Shown in pieces: positions 1-10,083 of a stretch of DNA of 64,000 nt. Numbering within the stretch: the first letter of the stretch is position 1; every line of letters starts with the position of its first letter. Below the pieces are notes generated by a model. That model worked only from the letters and a program-made list of their open reading frames with translations, was not told where the DNA came from and did not search any database. This DNA is from Candidatus Zixiibacteriota bacterium (GTDB lineage Bacteria > Zixibacteria > MSB-5A5 > GN15 > PGXB01): the NCBI GenBank assembly GCA_016933695.1, contig JAFGAL010000010.1, positions 310,001 through 374,000 of the forward strand. The letters run 5' to 3'. The translations under genes were made by a program, and so were the position numbers.

Positions 1-2535
1 TCGGGATCCCTGGGCTATGACGACGATTTGGTCGGTTATCTGGATGAGTATGGTATTCCCTACATATGCGACAATGACGGCGATCCGAATGAAAACGGCG
101 AATGGCATGAAGATGACATCCGCGGCGTCATCGGCATGACATTGATCCATTCCGATCCGCACGCCGCTGACACCAACTTTAACTGGTGGATGGGAGGAAA
201 TAGTCTCGGCTTTAACTGGGGGCCGCAATCCGTGGGTTACCCGCCGAACCCTGTGCATTATTTCAATGACAGCTCACTGGGAAATCCGACAAGCGACATT
301 GACAAGTATTATATGCTGGCTCATGACGAAACCGATTACGACATGGGCGATGCCGCAGTCATCGGAGAAGAAGACGGCTGGATGGATCTTCCATTTGAAG
401 GCCTGGCCAGTATCCTTGGAATGGATGCCCGTTTCGTATACTCTTTCGGTCCCTATGATGTTCAGCCCGGCGACTCGATTCATATTGTCTATGCCATTAT
501 TGGCGGCGAAAACGTGCATCAAAATCCCGCGAATTTCGCTGATAATTTCGACATATATGAACCCGACCCGTATTATGCCGAACTGGATTTCAGCGACCTG
601 ATTGCCAATGTCGATGCAGCCAGACTGCTGTACCAATCCGGATATGCTCTCGCCCTGCAAATGGGACCGGTCCAGGGCGTTTCACTGCAATCGACCGACG
701 AAAGCACCGCAGCCATATCATGGCTGGAACGTCAACACGCCGACATTGTCGGCTACAACGTGTATATCAAACCGGTGCCGGAAGACCAGATTCTCTTTCG
801 GGAAGTCGTCATCGGTGAGCGCGATACCAGCGACATGGAGTTGTTGACAATCGGCGGTCCGATTACCGGCACCGAGTATGTTATCGCCGGACTTGAGGAC
901 GGCGTTACGTATTTCGTATCGGTTTCATCGGCCACGTTTTTCTCGGAAGGCGCCAAATCGCGCCCCGTGTATTTTACCTGTGGCGAGCCGGCGGCTCCCG
1001 ATGTTAATCCGGAACCGCATTATGTCGCCGCGACAAACGATGTCACCATCGACTGGAGTCCATCGGCAAGCCAGGACATTTCGCATTACAACATATATCG
1101 TTTTGACGGGCGTTTCGCATATTCTCAGCGTTATGTTCCGCGGATCTCGATCGACATTCGCATTGAGGGTCGACCAATACACGATTCCATGCTGGTAATC
1201 GACGGCCTCGACACGACCCGGTATTTCTTTTATCACATGGAGCCATATGCCCAGACGGCCGCCACCGATACCGCCTTTACTGATTTTCTCCGCAACGAGG
1301 AAGTTTTTTATATTATCACGGCGGTCGACGATTCCGGTCAGGAATCCGATACCTCACACACATATCACGTATACGCTTACAACGAACCGACCAAAGATGT
1401 ACTGGTCATCCTGGAAAACGCCTACGGGACAGCCAACATCGAAAAGATGGACTCGGTTATTGCCTTTTACAATCAGGCCCTGACGGATTATGATTATGAT
1501 TATTTCATTCTCAGCGACTCGACCCGTGACAGCATTTGCCCCGGAGGGGTGTGTTTCCATCCCTGTCCGGATTCCACCTGCTTCGGCTGGACAAGCCTGT
1601 TTCCCTATCGCAACATCATTATCGATGAGAACATCTTAAAGCCGATGAATGAACGGTACGATTTCCTGGTGCCGTTCGATGACATTCTGCGTGATTATGT
1701 CAAAACCGGCGGCAATCTCTTATATTTCGGAGGGATGCAGGGTGAGATGTTGACCTACGACTTCAAGCATCTTGACCGGCAATACGGAGAGGGCGACTTC
1801 CCTCATGACATTCTCGGATTGGATTCCATCTCGGTTTCCGGGCTTGGATTGTATATTTGGCAGGTGTTGGACGATGCCGATACCATTGGCGGTTTAATTC
1901 ACGCCGAGTCACAACAAATCGGGGTTCCTGACCTGCATATCGACACCACCTTTTACTGGTGGAACAGCCCGGTCAAACAGATACAGTTCTGGTTTTACTC
2001 GACGCCGCCGCAAACCGGTGCGGCATACGGCCGCGATGATACCGAGGTGATGTTTACGTATCATTCCGCATATCCGGCAAGTTCGATTTATGAGAATCTC
2101 CCCTGTGGAATCCGTTATCATCCCGACAACGGATGGTGTTATACGTTTCTCTTTCATCCCTGGCATATGGAGTGGGCTGAAAGCACGGAGTTGATACGAA
2201 AGATTGTTTCACAAACGCTGACCGACGTCGAGGACAATGACGAGCCGATCTTGCCGAAAATACTAAGCGTGGCGCAGAATTATCCCAATCCGTTTAATCC
2301 CGCCACGACGATTACATATACGTTGCCGACGGCGACGGAAGTGTCGGTTGACATTTATAATATCCTGGGAAGGAAAACCCGAACACTGGTCAGCGAACGT
2401 CAGCGTGCCGGAAGCCATACTGTTATCTGGAACGGGACGGATGATCATGGTCTCGATGTGGCCAGTGGCGTGTATTTCTATCGCATAATCGCCGGGACAG
2501 AAACCCGGACAAAGAAAATGGTCGTTTTGAAGTAA
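1..2535 (+). CDS. Secreted fibronectin-type protein with C-terminal FlgD-like sorting domain (5' end outside window)
   Basis: The reading frame is open from the first base of the window, so the start lies upstream; 844 residues are visible. The first ~215 residues are acidic and aromatic-rich and I do not recognise them. Two fibronectin type III-like domains follow (about residues 224-320 and 338-450). A middle region around 470-640 contains a stretch (RDYVKTGGNLLYFGG) that resembles glutamine-amidotransferase-fold domains seen in secreted proteins; this is inference. The last ~85 residues are a FlgD-like Ig fold starting at SVAQNYPNPFNP and ending KKMVVLK, the usual C-terminal sorting signal of type IX-like secreted proteins in the FCB group. 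The protein is therefore probably exported to the cell surface. Its ligand or enzymatic activity cannot be told from the sequence. Confidence 0.85.
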   Translation, partial: SGSLGYDDDLVGYLDEYGIPYICDNDGDPNENGEWHEDDIRGVIGMTLIHSDPHAADTNFNWWMGGNSLGFNWGPQSVGYPPNPVHYFNDSSLGNPTSDIDKYYMLAHDETDYDMGDAAVIGEEDGWMDLPFEGLASILGMDARFVYSFGPYDVQPGDSIHIVYAIIGGENVHQNPANFADNFDIYEPDPYYAELDFSDLIANVDAARLLYQSGYALALQMGPVQGVSLQSTDESTAAISWLERQHADIVGYNVYIKPVPEDQILFREVVIGERDTSDMELLTIGGPITGTEYVIAGLEDGVTYFVSVSSATFFSEGAKSRPVYFTCGEPAAPDVNPEPHYVAATNDVTIDWSPSASQDISHYNIYRFDGRFAYSQRYVPRISIDIRIEGRPIHDSMLVIDGLDTTRYFFYHMEPYAQTAATDTAFTDFLRNEEVFYIITAVDDSGQESDTSHTYHVYAYNEPTKDVLVILENAYGTANIEKMDSVIAFYNQALTDYDYDYFILSDSTRDSICPGGVCFHPCPDSTCFGWTSLFPYRNIIIDENILKPMNERYDFLVPFDDILRDYVKTGGNLLYFGGMQGEMLTYDFKHLDRQYGEGDFPHDILGLDSISVSGLGLYIWQVLDDADTIGGLIHAESQQIGVPDLHIDTTFYWWNSPVKQIQFWFYSTPPQTGAAYGRDDTEVMFTYHSAYPASSIYENLPCGIRYHPDNGWCYTFLFHPWHMEWAESTELIRKIVSQTLTDVEDNDEPILPKILSVAQNYPNPFNPATTITYTLPTATEVSVDIYNILGRKTRTLVSERQRAGSHTVIWNGTDDHGLDVASGVYFYRIIAGTETRTKKMVVLK

Positions 2536-2541
2536 ACGATC

Positions 2542-2582
2542 AATCGGATGGGCCGCCGCTACCCCCTCGCGACGGCCCGATT
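2542..2582. terminator. Hairpin between convergent genes
   Basis: A G+C-rich inverted repeat (arms roughly 2542-2559 and 2569-2582, with a 4-base bulge) sits between the stop of the fibronectin protein and the stop of the convergent SPFH lipoprotein gene. There is no long T tract on either strand, so termination strength is uncertain. Confidence 0.5.
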
Positions 2583-2590
2583 CCGTTTAG

Positions 2591-3403
2591 CTACTTATTA
2601 TCACCCAAAATGATCGGCAAACCATTCTTGGAATTGCCGATAATCACTATCTTGGTATTCGGCGATTCCGCCAGCTTTTCAGTCGCCTCGATTCCTTTCC
2701 AGGTCAAAAGTGACGGGGTTACGCCCGATGCCACGATTTTCTGGAAATCAGCGATACCCTGCGCCTCGATTCGTTTGCGTTCCGCCTCCTGCGTTTCCTT
2801 GAGCAGGACGAATTCCATCTTCTGTTGTTCCTGATCCGCTGTCAGTTTGGCGTTGATCGCTTCCGTAATCCGCGCCGGGAGAAGGACATTGCGAATGATG
2901 ACATTCTCAACGTTAATAAACTTCACGGACATCAGTTTCTGCATTTCCTGCAGGATTTCACTGGCGATCGTTTCCCGCCGCGAGGAATAGATTTCCTCCG
3001 GTTTGTACCGCCCGACCACGCTTCTCGCCACACCGCGAATTGCGGGGGCCACCGCGACGTCGAAATATTTCGGACCGACCGTGATCTGCAGCGAATCGAG
3101 TCTGGAGAATTCCGGCCGGAACCAGAGCGTGACCTCCAGTCCGATCGTGGCGCCGTCCGATGACAGCACCGTCAAATCCTCTTTGCGCTCTTCAAGCTGA
3201 ATTTTGTACACGAACATGTTGTTCCACGGAAAATGCCAGTTGAATCCTTCGGGATAGATTTTCCCCATCTCCGTTCCGTCCCCGAACTTGTAATAGAACA
3301 CCCCCCGGTGTCCGGACGGAATCTGAGTGCCGCATCCCGCCAGGCCGGACAGGATAATCACGAGTAAAAACAACGGCAATAGTTTTCGTTGTGCGTGTGT
3401 CAT
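2591..3403 (-). CDS. SPFH/prohibitin-family lipoprotein
   Basis: A 270-residue prohibitin/HflC/stomatin-like protein. A lipoprotein signal occupies the N-terminus: hydrophobic LLPLFLLVIILSG then LAGC as lipobox, so the mature protein should be lipid-anchored. The SPFH domain follows (about residues 35-190, with RGVFYYKFGDG, PEGFNWHFPW and a prohibitin-like ETIASEIL helix), then a charged coiled-coil (LTADQEQQKMEF to AERKRIEAQGIADF). I chose ATG at 3403 because AAGGAGG lies just upstream; a longer frame to 3418 has no such site. SPFH proteins scaffold membrane microdomains or regulate membrane proteases; the specific partner here is unknown. A lipid anchor instead of a transmembrane helix is unusual for the family. 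Confidence 0.85.
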   Translation of the reverse strand: MTHAQRKLLPLFLLVIILSGLAGCGTQIPSGHRGVFYYKFGDGTEMGKIYPEGFNWHFPWNNMFVYKIQLEERKEDLTVLSSDGATIGLEVTLWFRPEFSRLDSLQITVGPKYFDVAVAPAIRGVARSVVGRYKPEEIYSSRRETIASEILQEMQKLMSVKFINVENVIIRNVLLPARITEAINAKLTADQEQQKMEFVLLKETQEAERKRIEAQGIADFQKIVASGVTPSLLTWKGIEATEKLAESPNTKIVIIGNSKNGLPIILGDNK

Positions 3404-3498
3404 GGTTCCTCCTTGCATACGGTGAAATAATGGTCCCTATGTGTGGGTACGAAGGTACCACCGGAGACCAATGGGAATCAACTAAAAATCTAAGCGGA

Positions 3499-4386
3499 TT
3501 ACTGGATCTTGTAGAATACCACGTAATCGGTGTATCGCACCAGAGTCGACTCGACGATCGGGGGATCGGCATCAATTGTATTGACCTGGAACTTTTCTTC
3601 GCCCTCGACCAACACCAGTCGATTAAATGGTTCGCCGGTTCCCGATGTCCGCCAGCCGGCTTCGAACGCCAGGTTATTGAGCGATGTCGACAGGCATTTT
3701 ACCGTCGTCGGCGATGTTCTCACCGAAAAACGATCCGCCTGTGCACCGGAAAACGTCAGGGAATCCCCCATCGAAAAGACAGGAATCGTATCATACATGA
3801 CATAATTGGTGGTGTGCGGGCCAAACGGGCTGGGTGGATCATCGAACTGCCCGTCTGCGGTGATTGCAATCTGACCGTTCGAACTGGTGATAACTCGTTC
3901 GGCATTCCGTTCATTGCCTTCACTGTAAAAGCCGCGAAACCGCCACCCCATCATGGGAAAAGCGTCATCAAACAGCTTCAGGAAATAACCGTACCGGCTT
4001 ACCCAGGTTCGGAATTTGAACGCCAGTGTCGTGTCGTTTCCGGAAATTCGCATCAATCGGCCATGAAAAACATCAAACACATCCGCCAGGGCGTCATAAA
4101 TATCATCATACGGGGCAATATCCTTCGGGGTGGTGCCGATCGTGATTTGCATCGATCGGACAACCGAATCGGTTACATAGTAATACCGATCGCCGCTTTC
4201 GTCGCGGGCAAACGGCACAGTGGCCAGCAAATCCTGAGAAAACAACTGTTTGCCGTCCTCGGTCCGAGTGATAAAATCATAAATCTGTTGCTGGTAGGTG
4301 GGGGTAACGATTTCACGTTCATCCGTACACCCCGCAACCATAAGCAGTCCGAGAATGCCAATCGTTATACATATGCGAATTTTCAT
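3499..4386 (-). CDS. Hypothetical lipoprotein, downstream of uvrB
   Basis: A 295-residue protein starting with a lipoprotein signal (short basic n-region, hydrophobic ITIGILGLLMVAG, then Cys19 in MVAGC). The remainder is rich in Asp, Thr and aromatic residues and looks like a soluble beta-rich domain; I recognise no family. The start codon is only 4 bases from the uvrB stop, so the two are probably co-transcribed, but no functional link is evident. Its length and clean lipobox make it a real gene. The long plus-strand frame covering the same bases is a shadow. Confidence 0.8.
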   Translation of the reverse strand: MKIRICITIGILGLLMVAGCTDEREIVTPTYQQQIYDFITRTEDGKQLFSQDLLATVPFARDESGDRYYYVTDSVVRSMQITIGTTPKDIAPYDDIYDALADVFDVFHGRLMRISGNDTTLAFKFRTWVSRYGYFLKLFDDAFPMMGWRFRGFYSEGNERNAERVITSSNGQIAITADGQFDDPPSPFGPHTTNYVMYDTIPVFSMGDSLTFSGAQADRFSVRTSPTTVKCLSTSLNNLAFEAGWRTSGTGEPFNRLVLVEGEEKFQVNTIDADPPIVESTLVRYTDYVVFYKIQ

Positions 4387-4390
4387 ACTA

Positions 4391-6433
4391 TTATCTTCTA
4401 CGTTTATTTTTGCGTTCCGCCTTCAGGTTTTTTATTTCATCACGAATCGCCGCGGCCGTTTCGAATTCCAGATTCGAGGCCGCCTTGTTCATCGCTTTCA
4501 TCATAAACGCGATTTGATCCTCCGCCGTCATTTCAGCGAAATAACTGGGTTTTTCGAACGCTTCGGGTTCGGCGGTTTTGGCATCCGCGAATTTGGTCGC
4601 CCGCAAAATCTCCTCACGAGTTTTATAAATCGTTTCGGGACTGATCTTGTGTTCTTCATTATATGCCATCTGTTTGACGCGCCGACGTTCGGTTTCGTCC
4701 AGCGCTTTCCGCATCGAATTGGTAATTTTATCGGCATAGAAAATCACTTCGCCGTTCTTGTTGCGCGCGGCTCGCCCGGCAGTCTGAATCAGCGACCGCC
4801 CCGACCGGAGAAATCCCTCCTTGTCCGCATCCAGAATCGCCACCAGCGACACTTCCGGTAAATCCAATCCTTCCCTCAGCAGGTTGATTCCCACCAATAC
4901 GTCGAATTCCGCCAGGCGCAGATCACGAATAATCTCGGTCCGGTCAATCGCGTCGATTTCACTGTGCAGATACCGCACCCGGATATCGAGTTTGCCCAGA
5001 TAGTCGCTGAGGTCCTCCGCCATACGCTTGGTCAGAGTTGTCACCAGCACCCGTTCTCCGTCGGCAGTGCGACGACGGATTTCGTCGATCAAATCGTCAA
5101 CCTGCGTTGCCAGCGGACGAATGGTTATCCTGGGATCGCACAAACCGGTCGGACGGATAACCTGCTCCACCACCACACCTTCGCATTTTTCCAGTTCATA
5201 CTCGGCGGGAGTTGCCGAAACAAAAATCATTTGGCGGACCAATGACTCAAACTCATCGAAATACAACGGACGATTATCCAGCGCCGACGGCAATCGAAAG
5301 CCGTGTTCCACCAGGATTTCCTTTCGGGAGCGATCCCCGGCAAACATCCCCCGGATCTGCGGGATGGTTTGATGCGATTCGTCGATAATGACCAGAAAAT
5401 CCTTCGGGAAGAAATCGATCAGCGTATATGGTCGCTCTCCTTCTTCACGGCCGGTCAGATGTCGCGAATAGTTTTCAATCCCACTGCAATAGCCGATTTC
5501 CTTCATCATCTCCAGATCGTAGCGCGTGCGCGACTCCAGCCTCTGTGCTTCCAGTAATTTACCCGCCGCGCGCAGTTCTTCCAGACGGCTTTCCAACTCC
5601 GCATTGATGGCCTTAATCGCTTTTTGTAACTGCGGATGGCTTGTCACGAAATGCTTGGCAGGATAAATGGCTATTTTTTGCCGTCCCGTCAGGATTTCGC
5701 CGGTCAATGGATCAAGCTCGGTGATTTTTTCGATTTCATCGCCGAATAACTCGATGCGCACCGCCGTCTCCTGATAGGCCGGGATTAACTCGACAACATC
5801 GCCGCGCACCCGAAAATTCCCGCGCGAGAAATCGATATCATTGCGATTGTAATGGATGTCGATCAGCGACCGGATCAGACTGTTGCGTTCCACCTCCTGC
5901 CCGGTCTCGAGAAACAGCAGTTGTTCTTTGTAATCTTTCGGTGAACCGAGTCCGTAGATACAGGATACCGATGCCACGATAATAACATCTTCCCGCTCCA
6001 AAAGCGACGCGGTCGCGCGAAGCCGCAGGCGGTCGATATCTTCGTTCATCGACGTATCTTTTTCGATATATGTATCTGTGGTCGGCAGATACGCCTCCGG
6101 CTGATAATAATCATAATAACTGATGAAAAACTCGACCGCGTTTTGGGGGAAAAAGGCCTTCAATTCGCCATATAACTGCGCCGCCAGCGTTTTATTGTGC
6201 GAAATAACCAGTGTCGGACGATGATACTGCGCGATAACATTGGCGATCGTGAACGTTTTGCCCGAACCGGTTACCCCCAGCAGGGTCTGAAAGGGCTGAC
6301 CGTCACGTAATCCCGCCACCAATTGCCGAATCGCCTCAGGCTGATCGCCCCTCGGCGAATAACTTGATACCAATGTAAACGGTCCGGCTGTGTTCATTTC
6401 GGTTCCGGAATGCTGTCGCGGGATGGTTTTCAT
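4391..6433 (-). CDS. uvrB: UvrABC system subunit B (excinuclease helicase-like subunit)
   Basis: About 680 residues, the normal UvrB length. UvrB receives damaged DNA from UvrA, verifies the lesion with its beta-hairpin and recruits UvrC for dual incision in nucleotide excision repair. Visible signatures are the N-terminal [10 protein letters not shown], Walker A GVTGSGKT (Lys59), the tyrosine-rich hairpin [12 protein letters not shown], the DEAD-like box VIIDESH, helicase motifs near [10 protein letters not shown] and QTAGRAARN, and a C-terminal UVR motif ([16 protein letters not shown]). I prefer the ATG at 6433, with GGTGG eight bases upstream, over the ATG at 6445, whose site would be too close. 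No LexA-type box was recognised upstream. Confidence 0.97.
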   Translation of the reverse strand: MKTIPRQHSGTEMNTAGPFTLVSSYSPRGDQPEAIRQLVAGLRDGQPFQTLLGVTGSGKTFTIANVIAQYHRPTLVISHNKTLAAQLYGELKAFFPQNAVEFFISYYDYYQPEAYLPTTDTYIEKDTSMNEDIDRLRLRATASLLEREDVIIVASVSCIYGLGSPKDYKEQLLFLETGQEVERNSLIRSLIDIHYNRNDIDFSRGNFRVRGDVVELIPAYQETAVRIELFGDEIEKITELDPLTGEILTGRQKIAIYPAKHFVTSHPQLQKAIKAINAELESRLEELRAAGKLLEAQRLESRTRYDLEMMKEIGYCSGIENYSRHLTGREEGERPYTLIDFFPKDFLVIIDESHQTIPQIRGMFAGDRSRKEILVEHGFRLPSALDNRPLYFDEFESLVRQMIFVSATPAEYELEKCEGVVVEQVIRPTGLCDPRITIRPLATQVDDLIDEIRRRTADGERVLVTTLTKRMAEDLSDYLGKLDIRVRYLHSEIDAIDRTEIIRDLRLAEFDVLVGINLLREGLDLPEVSLVAILDADKEGFLRSGRSLIQTAGRAARNKNGEVIFYADKITNSMRKALDETERRRVKQMAYNEEHKISPETIYKTREEILRATKFADAKTAEPEAFEKPSYFAEMTAEDQIAFMMKAMNKAASNLEFETAAAIRDEIKNLKAERKNKRRR

Positions 6434-6613
6434 GTTACATTCCACCGCCTAATATATGCGCCCGTTCGATTTTCGCAATCACATTATATTAGACTGACTC
6501 ATGCGCCGACCCATCGAAAATAATTTTATGGAACTCACCCTTTGGCATATACGTTTAATCAAAAGGTGGAGACATTGCATAACCAATGATACACGAACAG
6601 GTTAAATTTTGTC

Positions 6614-6641
6614 TTGACAGCGGTAAGTAAAAGCATAGTTT
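6614..6641 (+). promoter_or_regulatory. Candidate sigma-70 promoter for rplU
   Basis: A perfect TTGACA at 6614-6619 is followed after 16 bases by TAGTTT at 6636-6641. It lies 46 bases before the rplU start, and the region between contains the ribosome binding site GGAGGG. This is the only strong promoter-like pair in the intergenic region between divergent uvrB and rplU. Confidence 0.55.
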
Positions 6642-6687
6642 ACCTATTTACGAATAGGCCCAATCGGTTAATTGGAGGGTAATTATA

Positions 6688-7008
6688 ATGTATGCTGTAT
6701 TTGAATCAGGCGGATTACAGTTTAATGTGGCTGAAGGCAATACGGTAAAAGTTCCGCATCTGACCGCGAACCCCGGTGAAAACATCTCACTTGACAAAGT
6801 CTTACTCATCAACGATGGCGATAATGCGAAAATCGGCAATCCGTACCTTGATTCCGCACATATCGAAGCTGAAGTAATACAACAGGGTCTTGCTGAAAAA
6901 TTGACGGTGTACAAATTCAGAAAACGGACCAAATACCGCCGTCACAACGGACATCGGCAGGGATTTACCGAGATTAAGATTAAGAAAATAGTCTCTCCGG
7001 AAAATTGA
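6688..7008 (+). CDS. rplU: 50S ribosomal protein bL21
   Basis: A 106-residue protein beginning MYAVFESGGLQF, the bL21 N-terminus (usually SGGKQ; Leu replaces Lys here), with the C-terminal RKRTKYRRHNGHRQ segment that binds 23S rRNA. GGAGGG lies 8 bases before the ATG. In most bacteria rplU is followed at once by rpmA (bL27) and often obgE. Here the next gene is bamA, whose proposed start overlaps the rplU stop codon. Confidence 0.96.
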   Translation: MYAVFESGGLQFNVAEGNTVKVPHLTANPGENISLDKVLLINDGDNAKIGNPYLDSAHIEAEVIQQGLAEKLTVYKFRKRTKYRRHNGHRQGFTEIKIKKIVSPEN

Positions 7009-9503
7009 AACACACGTATTTAAAAAGCCTGATGCATAGACCGGAACACTGCCATTTCCGGTCTTTCTTCTTGTTTGCCGTCCTGTCGGTGCTTCTGACG
7101 GCAGACGCGGCAGGTCAGCAATTGAATATTGCCGAAGTCGAAATCGCGGGCAACCGCACCGCCTCATCCAATCTGATCCTGTCGGTGGCAAGTTTCAATA
7201 TCGGGGAAAATATCACCCCCTCCACTATTCCCAACGCCGTCAAGCGGCTCTACGGGCTTGGCTTTTTCAGCGATATCCAGATCGACGCTGAAGAGGTGAT
7301 CGGCGGGGTGAAATTACTCATTCGTGTCACCGAACTGCCCAAACTGGACCGGCTGGAATTCAAGGGGAACAAGGAAATCAAGACCGATGATCTGGAAGAG
7401 CTGGTCAATATCGCCCCGGGACGGTATGTCTCCCCGAATATGATCGCCCAAAAGGAAAATGATATAATCGACAAGTACGGGGAAAAGGGCTATTTTCTGG
7501 CCGAGGTCGATCATGAACTGGCGCAGTCCGATGATTCCTCAACCGCTGTCCTGACCTTTAAAATAAAAGAAGGCTCCAAGATCAAGGTCGAACGGGTGGT
7601 CATGTCCGGCAACAACCGGCTTGAATCGGACAAGATTATCGGCAAAATGCGCAACCGCAAACGCGGCTTCCTGAAATCCTCGAACTTCGACAAGGAAAAA
7701 TACCCGGAAGACAAAGAGAAAATAATCGACTATATGCACAGCGAAGGGTATATCGACGCCTATCTAAAATCCGACTCCATGACCGTCGATACCGCCCGCA
7801 ATCGCATGACGATTTATCTGGATGTTTATGAAGGCCCGCGGTATTATTTCGGGACGTCATCGTTCAGCGGCAATGAAATCTTCGACAGCACCATTCTCGC
7901 CAAAACGCTGAAATACCGGGAAGGTGAAGTGTTCGACCGCGAGAAATACGACGAAAGCATTTATGAACTGTACTTCCTGTATCAGGAACGCGGTTATCTT
8001 CACCTGCGCGTAATTGATGATCTCAACACTCGCGACAGCCTGATCGATATCACGTTCGACCTGGTCGAGGGTTTGCCGTCCAAAATCAATCTCGTAAAAA
8101 TCACCGGCAACACGAAAACCAAGGAAAAGGTGATCCGGCGCGAAATGACCACGCGCCCGGGACAGGTGTTCCACCGTTCCTTCCTGATGCGCTCGATGCG
8201 CGATGTCATGGCGCTGAACTTCTTCGAGAACGTTGTTCCCGACATTGTCGACCTGCCCAGCGGCGATGTCGATGTGTTGATCGATGTCACGGAAAAACAG
8301 ACCGGACAGATTTCCGCCGGCGCCGGGTATTCCGGGCAGGACAAATTCGTCGGCACCTTCGGGATGGGGATTCCCAACTTCCGGGGCATGGGACAAAACC
8401 TGTCATTCAACATCGACATCGGAAGCAATCGCAATTCCTATTCGATCTCATTCACCGAACCCTGGCTGTTCAGCACGCCGACCTCACTGGGCGCCGATCT
8501 TTATTACACCAACCGGGTCTGGTACGATGATTACACCGAGGGAAGCCGGGGAGCGTCGGTGGTCGTGGGACGCCGCCTGCGCTGGCCGGACAACTATTTC
8601 CGCGCCTATGCCCGGTTCCGGATCGAGGATAACCGCTTTTATGATTTCGAGGACGATTATATTTATGGCAACTCGTATTTAAGTTATGATCATTACAATA
8701 ACTATCAGATCGATGACACGACCTACATTTTGAATGACACATCATACGCGGCGGTGGGCGATCCCCTTCCCGGGTCGCTGATGGGCTATAATGAAGAGTG
8801 GTTGTCGCTGAAAAGTCTGCAGTTCACCCTTACCCGCGACAGCCGCAACCTGCCGGAATTCGCCACGTCGGGATCGAAATTATCCTATTCGATGGAGTAT
8901 GTCGGTGGCCTCCTCGGCGGTTACTGGGAATACCAAAAACACACGCTGTCGGCGGCCAAGTTTATTCCGGTCATCTGGGATATTGCCCTGGCCGGCAAGG
9001 TGACCTTCGGGGCGATCTATGCGCCGGAAGGCGACAACCGGATTCTGGCCTCGGACCGCTTCTCCCCCGGCGGAACGGGATACGACGGGATCGTGCGCGG
9101 ATATGACGACGGTTCGTTGACACCCGATTCCATGCAACATATTGTTGTCCCGCACCGTTACTGGAATGCGGATACATCTGCCGTGCTCATCACGCTCGAC
9201 AAGACGGTCAGTTCCGAGGTCCGCGTGCGCGGGAAGTACATGCTGGTGGGGAATTTCGAATTGCAAATCCCGATCATGAAAAATCAACTGTATGCCATGT
9301 TGTTTTACGATGTCGGTAATTCCTGGTTGTATCACCGGGACATCAATCTCGATGACATGTATCACGGCGTCGGAATCGGATTCCGACTGGTCGTTCCGGC
9401 TCTCGGAACGATCGGCTTCGATTTCGGCTATCCGTTGAGCGACGTGGAGGGTGAGGACAAGAGCTGGCACCCGCATTTCCAGATCGGGACCACGTTCCGG
9501 TAA
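7005..9503 (+). CDS. bamA: Outer membrane protein assembly factor BamA
   Basis: An 832-residue Omp85 protein that inserts beta-barrel proteins into the outer membrane. An N-terminal signal peptide (FFLFAVLSVLLTADAAG) is followed by tandem POTRA domains over about residues 40-435 and a C-terminal 16-strand barrel (about 440-832), which ends in a phenylalanine-containing last strand (FQIGTTFR). The conserved loop-6 motif is seen as IVRGYDDG near residue 700. The frame starts with TTG at 7005 overlapping the rplU stop; ATG at 7032 would also keep the signal peptide and neither has a strong ribosome binding site. It heads an envelope cluster with skp and lpxD, a conserved order in diderms. Confidence 0.95.
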   Translation: MKHTYLKSLMHRPEHCHFRSFFLFAVLSVLLTADAAGQQLNIAEVEIAGNRTASSNLILSVASFNIGENITPSTIPNAVKRLYGLGFFSDIQIDAEEVIGGVKLLIRVTELPKLDRLEFKGNKEIKTDDLEELVNIAPGRYVSPNMIAQKENDIIDKYGEKGYFLAEVDHELAQSDDSSTAVLTFKIKEGSKIKVERVVMSGNNRLESDKIIGKMRNRKRGFLKSSNFDKEKYPEDKEKIIDYMHSEGYIDAYLKSDSMTVDTARNRMTIYLDVYEGPRYYFGTSSFSGNEIFDSTILAKTLKYREGEVFDREKYDESIYELYFLYQERGYLHLRVIDDLNTRDSLIDITFDLVEGLPSKINLVKITGNTKTKEKVIRREMTTRPGQVFHRSFLMRSMRDVMALNFFENVVPDIVDLPSGDVDVLIDVTEKQTGQISAGAGYSGQDKFVGTFGMGIPNFRGMGQNLSFNIDIGSNRNSYSISFTEPWLFSTPTSLGADLYYTNRVWYDDYTEGSRGASVVVGRRLRWPDNYFRAYARFRIEDNRFYDFEDDYIYGNSYLSYDHYNNYQIDDTTYILNDTSYAAVGDPLPGSLMGYNEEWLSLKSLQFTLTRDSRNLPEFATSGSKLSYSMEYVGGLLGGYWEYQKHTLSAAKFIPVIWDIALAGKVTFGAIYAPEGDNRILASDRFSPGGTGYDGIVRGYDDGSLTPDSMQHIVVPHRYWNADTSAVLITLDKTVSSEVRVRGKYMLVGNFELQIPIMKNQLYAMLFYDVGNSWLYHRDINLDDMYHGVGIGFRLVVPALGTIGFDFGYPLSDVEGEDKSWHPHFQIGTTFR

Positions 9504-9546
9504 GATCAGATGAAAAACAAACGCAGTGAATAGAAGGAGACTAATC

Positions 9547-10071
9547 ATGCAGGCGAAAAAAATAGTTTTGATCTTCGGGGCGGCGTTATTGCTGACCGGC
9601 GTGCTGGCGTCGGTGAGTTCGGCGCAAATCGGCAAATTCGGATATGTCGATTCCGACCAAATCTTTGCCAGCTACAAGGACTGGGTGAAGGCGCAGGAGG
9701 AGTTCAATACCGAATACAAGGCCTGGGACGAAGAAGCCCGCAGTATGCAATCCGAGCTCGATGAAATGACGGAAGAATACGAAAAGCAGAAACTGATCCT
9801 CTCCCCCGAAAAGAAAAAGGAACGCGAAGCAGCCATTGATGCCAAACGTCAGGCGCTTGATGCGTATACCAAGCAGATCTTCGGCCCGGCAGGTGAAGCC
9901 GAACGGCGTAACAATATGCTGGTTAAACCCCTGCTGGAAAGAATCAACGCCGCCATTGAACGTGTTGCCACTGAAGAAAATTACGACTTTATTTTCAACT
10001 CGGCCGGATTGGCGTACGCCAAAAAAGATTTCGACATCACCGAAAAAGTCCTGAACATCCTTGAGGAATAG
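9547..10071 (+). CDS. skp: OmpH/Skp-family periplasmic chaperone
   Basis: A 174-residue protein with a cleavable signal peptide (LIFGAALLLTGVLASVSSA) followed by the Skp/OmpH pattern IGKFGYVDSDQIFASY, long charged helices that would form the chaperone's tentacles, and a C-terminal beta strand region (NYDFIFNSAGLAYA). Skp holds unfolded outer-membrane proteins in the periplasm for delivery to BamA. I chose ATG 9547 because AGAAGGAG precedes it at good spacing. It sits 43 bases after bamA and 12 bases before lpxD, the usual gene order. Confidence 0.9.
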   Translation: MQAKKIVLIFGAALLLTGVLASVSSAQIGKFGYVDSDQIFASYKDWVKAQEEFNTEYKAWDEEARSMQSELDEMTEEYEKQKLILSPEKKKEREAAIDAKRQALDAYTKQIFGPAGEAERRNNMLVKPLLERINAAIERVATEENYDFIFNSAGLAYAKKDFDITEKVLNILEE

Positions 10072-10083
10072 CCCCGGCGGTGA

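Noticed and set aside
3391-4506. 371-codon plus-strand frame
   Set aside because: Antisense shadow of the lipoprotein gene and the end of uvrB; no start signal and no homology-like features.
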